Source: Gnetum montanum
Lineage: Eukaryota; Streptophyta; Gnetopsida; Gnetales; Gnetaceae
DNA length: 64,000 bases
Direction: 5' to 3'
Assembly: GCA_015680685.1 (NCBI GenBank)
Contig: MNCI01033545.1
Location: forward strand, 1 to 64,000
The notes below the pieces were generated by a model. That model saw nothing but the letters and a program-made list of their open reading frames with translations, searched no databases and was not told the DNA's origin. Positions 34,510-45,799 of this stretch are shown here, one piece after another (positions within the stretch are counted from its first letter, which is position 1; each line of letters starts with the position of its first letter). The translations under genes and the position numbers were made by a program.

Positions 34510-36093
34510 ATCATATTTCGGTCCGTCTCTTGTCTGGAAGAAGCAGCTAATCTATTGAAGTGTTTCCGTCCGTCTCTTCTATGGAAAGGATGGAAAGAAG
34601 CAGTAATCTGTTGAAGTCCAGATGAAGTTTTAGTTACTGTTTTATGGACTTGCTAAAAATCATGGGTTTTCTGTTAATTATCCGCCGCTTCGTCATGTTC
34701 TATCTATGGCCATATTGAAGGAATCGACGACGCTGGCTCCAAGGGTCGTGGTTTTGAAAATTCATTGTTGACCATAAAATATTTTGTAATTTAGAGCAGA
34801 TCTTTTCTGATGTAGAAACTTTATTTTTAAGTTATTTGTTATTATAGAAGTTGTAAAACTTTTTTTTCTATACACAGGTTCTGGAATTTCTATTTATTTT
34901 CAATGATTAATATTTTTATTAAAAATTTTAAATTCATAGCAACCTCCGGATGTTTTTTATCGTATTACCTTGAAAAATGGTTTACATTTAGAAATGTTTT
35001 AAATAAAATTACCTTGAAAAATGGTTTATATCCAACCAGTAAGATTTGATTTTGGGTTTAACCCTTTTCCACTAAGTCAGGCGTGATCTTATAAATTAAA
35101 AGAATTTATTTGGTACTGTACTAAGTATTTGAAAAAAATAGGTTTTCTGACATATTTTTATTATTTTTAATAAAAGAAATAAAATTATGAAAACCTAAAT
35201 TTAAATAAGTATTTCATGTGTACCTAATGTTTATTCTAAAAAGCTTTATAACCTTGAGTTTAAGGTTCATGTGTCTAGCATCTACAACTTTTTAATGTCA
35301 TATTTCTTAAAACAGGAAAAGAAATAGAAAATATTAATATAATAATAAATCTAGATCAAGCTTGTAAACTTGCTACTTAGAAAGTTCTAGAGAGATAGAA
35401 AAGACTAATTTAAAAAAAAATCTTCAAGTTTACCAGCAAAACATTAGAAGTGGCAAACATTGAGCAAAATATCTACAAGAAGCTTTTGTTTTTGTTTTGT
35501 TATATATATATATATAATGTTCACAAGAGCATTAATTAGCAAAAGGAAAATGAGATTACATGACTTCAGTAACCACATTGGCTTTATTACACTTAGAGTT
35601 ACCTCAAAAAAATTTGGGCTGTAAAGAGAATTGTACCATAAGAAAGGGATAACATTTAAGAAATAAGATGAATTTTGGGATGTTTCTCTTTTTTGATTTT
35701 TCTTTTAGCAATGAATTTTGTCTACTTTCCTAAGACAATGAAGGACTATTTCAAGTTATAACATTAGTTTTAGGGAGTTATACAAAACAAATATTCAAGT
35801 TATATAGTATTGAACACATATAATATACTCAAGATTTATTGCCATTGATTTATTTTGGACAAGTTGCTTTATCTAATAGGTACTTTAACTGTAGGTAGAT
35901 ATAACAAAATATTAACTTCAATTTCAATATTTTGTTAAAATATAGAAAACTATTTTTAATTTTTGAAAAGGTAAAATTTGAGAAAGTAAACCATTTTAGA
36001 AACATTATTATAGTTGAAATTATTTTTTTTTTAACTTTCAATAATAATCAACAATATTTTATTAATATAGATTTTTAGAAAGAAGATCACTTG
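34510..36093. other. SAUR 3' flank, copy A
   Basis: Non-coding. It includes a partial tandem duplication of about 60 bases just after the gene (CCGTCTCTTGTCT near 34524 and CCGTCTCTTCTAT near 34570, each followed by an AGAAGCAG segment) that copy B lacks. A (TA)n run lies at 35500-35516. No other gene seen. Confidence 0.6.
35500..35516. repeat. (TA)n microsatellite, copy A
   Basis: About eight TA units. The equivalent site in copy B (53914-53940) is longer and interrupted by TATG. Confidence 0.85.
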
Positions 36094-36962
36094 TGATGAG
36101 CAATGGATACCCCTACGCCCAACCATACGAATCACAAGTGTTCACGTATGATTCGGTCAAATTCCATGGATGGGACTATTTGTGGCATCTAGATCATTAT
36201 GCATTGATCATAGTTTGCTATCTTTCCACTTGGACTAGTGGTAGCTTTGTCATATATGGCTTAGTCTAAAGTGAGGCATATGGTTCTTGATGTTGTTTCA
36301 GTCTTATGCTACTCCTAACGACAATAGAGAAATCAATTATTTAATCTAATAACAACAGGAAATAAAGTCTAAACTAGTCTACGAGTGATGACTGTTCGTT
36401 CCTAGCTTGTCGTACATGTCCTGAACCCATGTATCCACTACTAGGATTACCAAGCACTACGCTACTACGCAAACCAAGCAATAACACTACTGGGATTACC
36501 AAGTGAATACGTGTTTATGCTTGAAAGTGGTCACGCTCATTCCACCAATTGATTAATTTACATGAAATGTCGATATTAACTAAGTACATGAAAAGTAAAT
36601 TACATGGAAAGTAAATCTAATCTGAGTCAAAGTGCTGCAATGAATAAGAATCAATCTCAATCTTATTGTCGTTCATGGAATATGTCCAAGTACATTGCCA
36701 CTCAAATAAGATATCCTGCAACTTACTCAAATTCACACTACGGGCACCCATTGACTATTCTCTAAAACTACAAACTAAAATTGCAAGGGTTCAACTACTT
36801 TATTGACAAAAGAATGGGATGAATCGTGCATCCAAGTGTTGTATTTATAGGTAGCCATGCATGTTGCAATATTGGATATTTGATGTCGAAACTTGTACTA
36901 TGATATCGAGGCTAAGATATTGGATGTCCAATATCTTAGCCTAAAAAAAACATGATTTATCA
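36094..36962 (-). mobile_element. E5 3' LTR
   Basis: 869 bp, TGATGAGCAATGG to CATGATTTATCA, followed by TACCCCCACGA (polypurine-tract complement). It matches the LTR of E7 (54583-55450) along its length, including the preceding host flank. Confidence 0.9.
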
Positions 36963-39900
36963 TACCCCCACGATAGAATGAAAATTTGTCCTCAATTGAA
37001 CAAAAGAATGAACATGTTCCTTATAAAATATTGGGAAGGTATGGGATTATTGACTAACTCTAACTACTAATTGACTCTGAGTGCTAGAGTGGTGTGTAAA
37101 AAAAATGACACACTAACATGACAAAAAAAATAAAATTTTAAGGTGGCTCAATGCAGTTCATATTCCAGGCAATGTTGGCTCTTCTATCAGCTTCTTCCCT
37201 ACATTAAGCTTCTAGAATTGATATCTGTTTAGGAGCACCTAAAGTTTCTTCTCTTTTGTCCTTGTCTTCTTTTCCATCCACTCTCTTTACTTATTATGGC
37301 ACAGAGACTTCCTTAGTTTTAACTGTTGCATTGGCTTGTTTATTTCACCAGAATTGGTACACATCTCCTAAGTACCATTCTCCCTTGTTGGTTAATGTAG
37401 GTTGTAAAGGAGACGCTTGAAGTTGCATCTTTATAGATTCCGTGTTGTGAAGGTCCTCCTTCTAGTGGTCTCTTTGGATCATCTACAATCAATCAAGAGG
37501 TTAAGATTACCAAAATGTTGTCATCAATGCTTAATTATTCATAATCCTTCTCGTACTCTTGGTTAAATCAAGTTCTTATCATGTTATAATTTTAGAGTTA
37601 AAAATTTTTGCAAAAAGAAAACCCCTTAGGTTTTATGCTATTTAGTTACTAATGATCTTCTTATTGATTTCTTCATTATTATGGCCTAAAATAGTTGATA
37701 TGGTCTATTAGGAGTATTATCTAAATCTTTCTAACTAGAGTATTATCTAAATCTATCTGGCCTTAGTTTGATTGATTAACTTTAAGATTCTTATTATCTC
37801 TTTGTACTCACCCTTTATAATGTCTTAAGGCATTAAGACTATTTGACTCAAATTCTTAAATTTTCATTCACTTATATTGCACATCACACTTGCAAATTTG
37901 GTTGATTTGTTCTAACTGTTACCTAGAACACTGTAATTTTCTTAATAATGCACCCTACACCCCCACAACTAAGTTGAGTGCTCTGGGATCAACAAGATTT
38001 AAAAATTTTGGAAATTGAAGCTATGAGAGTGAAGTTATGGCCTTTGAAAGCTAGTGTGCAAGAGAGCTAAGGAAAAAACTACAAAATCTTCTCTTGCTAC
38101 AAATGAGAGAAATGAAAATTTTCACTAACTCCTACATGTATATATATTATTTTTATATGTGCGACATCATAGAGAGATTATCGTAGGTGCCTACAACATT
38201 TGTAACTATGATGTCACCATTAAAAAGTTCAAATTTCTTAAATGTCTCAAAAAAATAAGTCAAATGGAATAGCTGGAAGATGTAAAGCTTGGTTGGAGGA
38301 TCATGGTCATTAATGATGCATAGTTTTCAAAAATTTAGCCTTCAAGATTCACAAAGAAGGAATCTTGAGCAATGTAAGTTTATGGTATGGATAAGAAATG
38401 GATAATACGAACAAATTATTAGATGATATGGGAATTTTATAGATGTTTTCGAAGGCACAAGATGATGTGGAATTTCTTGGTAAGGATGAAATACAAAAAT
38501 TATACAAGTGGATCCATCCCAAAGTATGCTCTAGCCCTTAGTGCCCATGTATAACCACACCTAAAAGTGTCCTTAGACAATCAAGGAGTTAAATGTACTG
38601 GATAATTATTTAGCAAAACACACATGTTAGTATTGGTGATGTGGGAAAATAACACTATATTACACAAAACCACAAGTTGTAATTATTCATACAATGAGAT
38701 GAGATGGACATAGAAGGGATTGTAGAAATCGAGATGTGAGGTGTCTTATCATAGGCATAATGAACTCTTGTGTTTTATTAGTGGTTCAAGTAATCATTAG
38801 GGTTTTTGTCCAAGATTCAAACCAAGTCCATACCACTATGCATTGACATTGCATTCCTTCATCTTTAAGATTCATAATCATAAGACTATCATTGTTCCAA
38901 GGAGTATCATCACTTGGCATTTTTCCCAAGCGAGGATTTTATTCATTGCACCTCATTTTATTATTATTATTTTGAAATTCCTAATAAGTCACCTACCTTT
39001 GGGCATGGGTAACATGTCTCTCTAGTGGGACCCCCAAGAGATTTATTTTGTACATGAATTTTACTTTTATCTGTGTCAACCTTACTAGAGGACTACCTTC
39101 AAGCATGGTTTACCTGTCTTTCCAATGACATGGTAAGGAAGCACTTATTGTACTCTTACTCCCATTTTTCGTTAGATCTACAAGGGTATAATTACAATCT
39201 TAGCAACAAGTTCCCTTGATGTCACACCCTTTACACTCCCACTTGGTTCTTCACTTTTCTATCTAGGAATAATGATCACAACTTTATTCTTAGTTTGATG
39301 ATGGAAAGAATATCATTATGGCCATGGTAAGAACCTATTATTATTAGAATGGATGGATGGATGGTGTGGTCTTAGTATACAAATAATCAATCTCTTATGA
39401 TTTGATAACACAGAGAAATCTTCACCTTATTGGCACTACATCTTACTTTATTCAATGTGTTTTATTCAAGATTGATAAAAATATGTACAAATAACATGTA
39501 AACAAAGTATGAAAAATTGTAAAAGATGTTAAGAATGAAAAATATTTTCAAAAAGCAAGAAATATCAAAGAATCGCAAATGTTTTAAGAAATGGAAAAGT
39601 ATGAAAGAATGAAAAGATATTTAAAAATGTGGAAATTGGTAAGAAATGTGAAAAGGCATAACAAAAAATTAGAAATTAAAAAGAAATTGTAAAAAAAATT
39701 GAAAAATGCTTATTAATTCTTTGATCATGATTAGTATCTCCCCTAGTTTTAAACTTATGGACAAGTGTTCGAAAAATGAGCGCTAGTTTCCCTAGATCAT
39801 ACACTTGAGGCTTCTCACTTACAATCCTTAGTGAATTAGTTTTTCGATTATTGTACCATGTATTCTTGATGGTAATTGAATTTTGATCATCTAGGTCCTT

Positions 39901-40439
39901 AGTTCCTCTTTCTGTTGATGTATGATTGTGGTTTAGTATTTCCATTTGTAAGTTCTTAGTTGGAATCATTTTCTTAGAATGGGAATTAATAAGTGGTTTA
40001 GATTGGTCCATGCATGTTTTACATATTTGAAAGTTCTTGATTGCTGGCCACTAGGTGTCTTTTGGTTTAGTTACGCCTACTCTCTCTTGTTCATATACTA
40101 ATTTTTCACATTTATTATGGGTTGGTGTAATGACTGTGTTGACATTGTAGAAGCTTGGTCCACAACTGCATCCTTATTTTTTAGTAGTAATGCATGGAAT
40201 TTCCTATCTCTCTATAGTCATAGGTTCATCTATTATTCTTTTTAATATAGTGATAATGGGTGTTGGCCCTTATCTAGGATTAGAAGACATTATTTTGGTG
40301 AGGAAGGTGTTGTACCAAGTTGGTGTTGTGTTGGTTTTGATTAGCCAGTAAAACTACGAGTTTTATGCCCATGTGAGGAAATTTTCCTAAAGAAAGGACA
40401 TTTGTGAGACTTTTGCTAAGATATACTAACATTATGATT
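36963..40439 (-). mobile_element. E5 non-coding interior
   Basis: Collinear with E2 (4650-7257, 27308-27702) and E7 (55451-57651). A 37-base deletion relative to E2 lies near 39209. It contains a GGAT run (39346-39362). The open frame 39676-40011 (minus, 111 codons) has no domain I recognise and is broken in E2 at 27480-27700. It falls just after the gag end, so it may be residual C-terminal gag or read-through sequence. Confidence 0.65.
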
Positions 40440-42431
40440 TACTTATATGTTCATAGAACAAGTGACATTCTTCTATTGATGTTGTGGTGTTGATCCTTCC
40501 TATGTTGTTGGTGGTGACATATGTTGGATAGAAGTATGAGAATACTGAGGATGTAAGAGAGGATAAGAGGTTTGAAATGGTAATACCATAGGATATGTTT
40601 CGGGTTGATGATATTTGGGAGAGTGGTAGTAGTAATTTGAGGTAGAGGAAGTAAAATCATTTGGAGAAACAGATTGTTGAACATAGTAGTCATAATGGTC
40701 TAGCCAACAATAAGGGTATTGCTAGTTTGTTGATGGCATTTCCCACAACTATGGGTTTTGCCACTATGATTGATAGTAGTGTTGAGGTTGATAAGAAGTC
40801 CCACAAGGATAGTATGGTTGGTTTTAGGGCTATCTATAATTACCTTGTTAGTAAGGTAATTTCCTAAGCATTTGCTTTTGTACAAACTTGGGATTCAAAG
40901 AAAAAGCCCCAAACTCATGTAGATGTAACATAACTAGGCCATAGCCCTTTGGATGGTCATATTGGATAATGTCACATATGTCATCCTCTTCTATGGTTGA
41001 GTCTATAACCTCTTCTAATATAGCACTTGATCCTTTTTGTCGATATGTGTCCCTACCTATTTCTTTAATCTCTTTCCTCTTCTTGTTTTGATCACTAGAG
41101 TCCTTGTGTGTTACCTTCTCTGTTATGGTTTTCACATGGGTTGTAACTGTGTCATTTATCAACTCCCACATCTTATCTATCCTTGATTTAAACTCAATGA
41201 TAGACTTTTGTATTGGTAAGGTTTGTTGTGAAATCACCTCATCAAGAGCTGTCTCTTTTTCCTCATCATAGATATGAATCCTCTGCTTTTGAAGAGTTGG
41301 GCCCTAGTTATATTCCTCTACATTCTCTTATTTACACAGCTCTCCTTCTTCTTTTGCCACTTGCTCAACTAACCTTTGTATCTAATGGGTTTTCAGTTCA
41401 TATAACTATCCTTTGGCATAAATCCCAAGGGTCTCTCTTATTTAGTTACAAAGCCCATCTATGATGTGGAAAAGATGCTCTTTTTGAGAGAAATCATGGC
41501 CTGGACATCTATGTAGTAGAAAATAGTATCTATCCAAGGCCACATCCAAGGATTCATGTTTTTCTTGCCTTCATCCCTGGATTTGTTTTCTTAGGTTGGA
41601 CACTCTTGCATAGGTTTCATATTTCTTGTTGAAGAGTTCCAACATTGTGGACCATCGATGGATTGAATCCCATTCCAACAATATATACCAACTTTTAGTT
41701 TCATCAACTAGTGTCCTAGGAAAGAGCTTCAAATTTTGCCACTCACTCTCAATGTTTTGCAAGATGCAAGCATCATGGAAGGCTTGTAAGTGATGTTGTG
41801 GATCAAATTTATAGCCTCCCGTAAAGTAGGGGATGCTATTCATATCAAGCCTTTTGATGCAACTTTCCCTTTGATTGATGTGGGGTATTCTAACTACCTC
41901 CATTATCTACATCATGATCCTAGTAGCCAATAAGGGTTCATCATCATCAAACATGCCATGGTAATTATTTCTATGTCTATTTCTCTAATTCTAATCATCT
42001 TGTCTATGCTTACTTTTATGATCTTTTATATTTCTATTTCTATCTTTGTCTTGACTCCTAAGTGTATCTCTATTTCTATACCTAGGATCATCTTCATCAA
42101 AATTGGATTTTGAGGAAGAATAGGAAGATGATGACCTGGAAGAATTGCCATGGCTCCTATATTTTCCTCTTTGATCCCTTAATGTATCTCTTCTCGGTTT
42201 GGAGGATGTCCTAGGCCTTAAGACCCTAATTAATCTAGGACTTACTACATATTCTCTAGGATTGTCAACATTAGTTGAACATAGTCTTTAAGTGTAGAGA
42301 GGGTCTAAATGAGCATATGAAATCCCTTCTTGAGGTTGTTCACTCCAATTCTCTTCAGTATAGATCCTATCATTTCTCCTACAAGTGTTTTCATCATGTG
42401 ATGAAGTCTTGGTCCAATGTAAAGAAGACAT
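40440..42431 (-). pseudogene. gag: E5 gag
   Basis: The best preserved gag in the window, still with several stops. The start is at ATG 42431-42429 (MSSLHWTKTSSHDENT). Then an Arg/Ser-rich region with SSRSSSSYSSSKSNFDEDD (about 42140-42080) and the gag domain 41903-41571 with IKRLDMNSIPYFTGGYKFD, HLQAFHDACILQNIESEW, LKLFPRTLVDETKSWY and WSTMLELFNKKYETYARVS. A coiled-coil-like part follows (41237-41100, LPIQKSIIEFKSRIDKMWELI), then an acidic patch and YDHPKGYGLVMLHLHEFGAF (about 40980-40920). The tail is Tyr/Pro/Gln-rich. It ends without leading into a protease. E8 has the same gag. Confidence 0.85.
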
Positions 42432-42540
42432 GGTTTTATCTTATAACATCTGTGACTTAAAATATTAATATTTTATACAAGATAAATCATTAATACTTCT
42501 ACAATGATTGTGTAAAATATAACTAATCTACATAACTAGC

Positions 42541-42563
42541 ACCATCCCTAGCAACGGTGCCAA
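42541..42563 (-). other. E5 tRNA-Asp primer-binding site
   Basis: Sense TTGGCACCGTTGCTAGGGAT, next to the 5' LTR. It differs from the tRNA-Asp complement (TGGCGCCGTTGCCGGGGAT, from memory) only at CpG dinucleotides: CG to CA once and CG to TA once. Confidence 0.8.
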
Positions 42564-43445
42564 TGATGAGCAGCAGGTAACCCCTATGTCCAACCATACG
42601 AATCACAATCATTCATGCATAATTTGGTTAAGTTATATGGATGGGACTAGTTGTAGCATCTAGATCATTATGCCTTGATCGTAATTCGTTGTCTTCTCAC
42701 TTGGACTAGTGGTAGCTTTGTCACGTATGGTTTAGTCCAGAGTGAGACATATGATTCTTGATATTGTTTTGGCGTTAAGCTACTCCTAATGATAATAGAT
42801 AAATCAATTATTTAATCTAATTACAACAAAAAATAAAGTCAAAACTAGCTTACAGGTGCTGAGTGTTTATTCCTAACTTGTTGTACACATCCCAAACCCA
42901 CATATCCACTACTAGGATTACCAAGAACTATGCTACTTGGCAAACTAAGTAATAACACTCCTAGGATTACCAAGCGAATGTGTGTTTACGCTCAAAACTA
43001 ATTGTGCTCATTCTATCAATTCTTTAATTTGCATAAAATGTAGATATTAACTAAGTACATAAAAATAAATTGCATGGAAAGTAAATCTAATATAAGTCAA
43101 AGTGCTACAATGAATAAGAGTCAATCTCAATCTTCTTGTCATTCATGGAATGTGTCTAGGTACACTACCACTTGAATAAGAGATCATAAAACTACTCATA
43201 TTCACACTACGAGCACTTACTAATTTTTCTCTAAGACTATGAAATAAAACTGCAAGGGTTCAGCTACTTTATTGACAAAAGAATCAAATGAATCATGTGC
43301 CTAAGTGTTGTATTTATAGGAAAGCATGCATCCCACGATATTGGATATCCAATGTCAAAACTTGTGCTTTGATATTAGGGCTAGGATATTGGAAAATTGA
43401 TATCGAATATCTGATATCTTAGCCTATGAAAAACATGATTTATCA
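42564..43445 (-). mobile_element. E5 5' LTR
   Basis: 882 bp, TGATGAGCAGCAGG to CATGATTTATCA. Pairs with 36094-36962. Confidence 0.88.
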
Positions 43446-45388
43446 ATTGATAGTGTATAGAATAAAATATGTGCATCCACTTATGTACTCTTAACTTTTC
43501 TAACTCTTGAAATTATATCTTATCATGACCACCACTAATTAATCCATGTCCTATTTTTGAGTGTTGAAAATTAGCTAAAAAGATCAAGTAAAAGAAAATA
43601 GAATTTATTATTATTTAAGGTTTGAATATGAATACAATCTTTCTTCTTATATAAAATGACAATCATAAATTTATTTTTGACACTAAAAAGTAAAATTTTA
43701 TTACGTCCTTAGACCTTCTAGATCTATTGAATAGTATAAATATACATACTATGAGTTTTGCAAATATCATTAAGAAAATTATCAAGTGTTTTCCAAACAA
43801 TTCAAAATATAGATAAATTTAATGACATTATGAAGAGTGTTACCTCCAAAATAGTATTAAAGTTAGAATAAACTATATATATATATAAGGTAATCAGGAA
43901 ATTATTATGTTCAATTATAATAAATTAACAAGGTTTAAAATCAGCATAAAAATGAAAAGTGTTTCTCTTTTCAAAGTTAAAAGTAACTTTTAGAGGGTTG
44001 TATTTAACACAGAGAAAATATTACAAGAAATCAACCAGGGAGGAGAAGTCCCTAGGTAATCAAAACATTAATCATCAAAGAAAAATAGAGAGCTTTAACA
44101 TGAAAGAAACATAGGTTTTCTAGGATGAATTTACTCCATGAGGGGCCATTGAAAAATTCCAACATTCCTAGAAACCCAAAACATAAGTGACATGACAGAA
44201 CACAGTTGCATCCATCAAGCAAATGGCAAGGAAATATAAACAAAATTTTGTTTACTAATGAAGTGAAAATGACTCACAATGGCCTTATTATCTAGATGCT
44301 TAACAAATTTGTGAGCTTCTATCAGGAATTATGAGTTTTTCTACCTGCTAGCCATCTCCTAAGGTTTGACATGTAACATTATGTTCAAGTAGAGGACGAG
44401 TGCATGTTGTAGCATTATGATTTTAATTCGTTTATTTGAAGAGCAACAACTTACTCCAAATTCAATATACAAGCACTCGTCATCATTAAACCACTACTCC
44501 ATTGAAGTTCCAAACTGAAACTCTCCAGGACAAATCAAGACAAACCATGAAAAACTTCTAGTAGGTTAGCAAAATGACTCAGGAAACTCTTTAATAAGCT
44601 AGAAGTAAACTTCAAGCAACATTAGATATATTATTGATTAGAATCAAGAACCTGCTAGTAAGCTACGTAACCTTATTCCAAAGTAATGTAATGGAATACT
44701 AGAATTGCAATCTCATATAGCACCATGAGCGTATTGCATTTTCATGACATTCATGATGAAAAACTTAAGATCCTTGACTCCGATTAGCCTTTGCACTAAA
44801 TTAGATGACTAGGAACATGAACCTCTACTTTGCTTTTAGTTGAGAATAGAGAGAGCTTTAGGGCCACTATCATTCTCCCTAGGCATTTTCTGCCATCCAA
44901 GCATGTCAATTGCTCACCACTCTTTACTTCTTTTTGATGCTTCTATCTACTCTACCATGTAGGGATGGTCCCTTGACAAATTCTTGGCCTCTTAAGATCC
45001 CAATGAAAACATTATCTCTTTATTCTCTATTAAAAAATAAATAATGTGTCAAGAGCAACACAAGATTTGACTTTTTTTGCTTTAATTCAATTTGATGCTT
45101 AAGATACTTTAATGGAAAAAATATTTTTTATCAACTTTATTTTTTACTTTATACACTAATAAAAATATTTTAGCGTATTATAACTTTATTTAGTGTTTTT
45201 CTATATTGCCAAATGATCCACTAATAACTTATATTTCATTTAAGATCACTTGCACATGCAAAGATATAGATTATACATATTAGAGTTGAAGTATATAAAT
45301 GAAATAATATTTGAGTATTAAAAAGAAAATTAGAGTATGAAACATAAAAATAAGCATGTAAAAGCCTTCTTCTTTGTTCATGCAAGTG
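43446..45388. other. Unassigned sequence between the duplicated copies
   Basis: About 1.9 kb with no match elsewhere in the window. It does not contain the family LTR, a pol block or a convincing exon. The minus-strand frame 44052-44243 (63 codons) has no features. A (TA)n stretch lies near 43876-43886. This is the only sizeable sequence unique to the window besides 1-1185. Confidence 0.5.
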
Positions 45389-45470
45389 ATCAATTGCTCA
45401 AGTGATTAACCCATTGTCTTGTTAGGCAAGAGCTGCTAGCTCAAATGATACTTAAGGTGTTGTTATATTC
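45389..45470 (+). mobile_element. SINE-like fragment 1
   Basis: CAATTGCTCAAGTGATTAAC followed by CTTGTTAGGCAAGAG and AGCTCAAATGAT resembles the tRNA-related head of plant SINEs (A-box region, loop, degraded B box). Short and uncertain. Confidence 0.35.
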
Positions 45471-45571
45471 ATGTATCATTCATCTAATATATCTTATTAG
45501 TTATATATAATTTTCAGAGAAATGGTGACAATAAATATATACTATAAAATCCTAAATAGATTACAAAATAA

Positions 45572-45745
45572 AAATGAGGTATTAGCCTAGTGATAAGACT
45601 CTTGATTTGAAAGCTCCAAGTCATGGGTTTGATTTTGGTGGGCAATGCTGAGTTAGAAATTTGTAATTGAACTATACATCTTGGGGTGTACTTATTTAGT
45701 TCTCATTGGACTATACATCTTTGGGTACATGTATATTACAATTAC
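45572..45745 (+). mobile_element. SINE-like fragment 2
   Basis: TTAGCCTAGTGATAAGACTC gives a good pol III A box (TAGCCTAGTGA). The segment CATGGGTTTGATTTTGGTGGG about 35 bases later gives a B box with C-to-T changes (GGGTTCGATTCC type). The body has two copies of GAACTATACATCTT or GGACTATACATCTT about 35 bases apart. This fits a tRNA-derived SINE. Not a functional tRNA: no cloverleaf could be drawn. Confidence 0.5.
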
Positions 45746-45799
45746 TTCAAGGTTCCTTGCATTAGCGAAGCAAGTGGCAAGGGATTAAGGGTGTGAGTT

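Larger units (their letters stand above)
27703..39200. repeat. Segmental duplication, copy A
   Basis: Collinear with copy B (46150-57651), offset about 18.4 kb: E6 gag, LTR fragment, LINE, G-rich tract, SAUR locus, then an E5/E7 element whose LTR starts at 36094 here and 54583 there. The flank before both LTRs is the same (AGAAGATCA then CTTG or TTTG), so the element was already in place before duplication. Many small indels separate the copies, so it is not recent. The right limit is unknown because E8 interrupts copy B. Confidence 0.85.
36094..43445 (-). mobile_element. E5, gag-only (non-autonomous) LTR element
   Basis: A 7,352-bp minus-strand element: 3' LTR 36094-36962, about 3.5 kb non-coding, gag 40440-42431, primer site 42541-42563, 5' LTR 42564-43445. 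No protease, RT, RNase H or integrase block could be found in the 5.6-kb interior, whereas E3 and E4 show them clearly even though decayed. The flanks do not give a clean 5-bp duplication (ACTTG on the left, ATTGA on the right). The left insertion site is shared with E7 in copy B. Confidence 0.8.

Noticed and set aside
39676-40011. Possible separate gene downstream of E5 gag (111 codons)
   Set aside because: No domain seen, interrupted in E2, and positioned where gag-derived or read-through sequence would lie.
43446-45388. Host gene exons between the duplicated copies
   Set aside because: No frame above about 60 codons with sensible composition and no recognisable motif or splice pattern.
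45572-45650. tRNA gene
   Set aside because: A-box and B-box-like sequences are present, but no acceptor stem or anticodon arm could be paired; a SINE remnant fits better.
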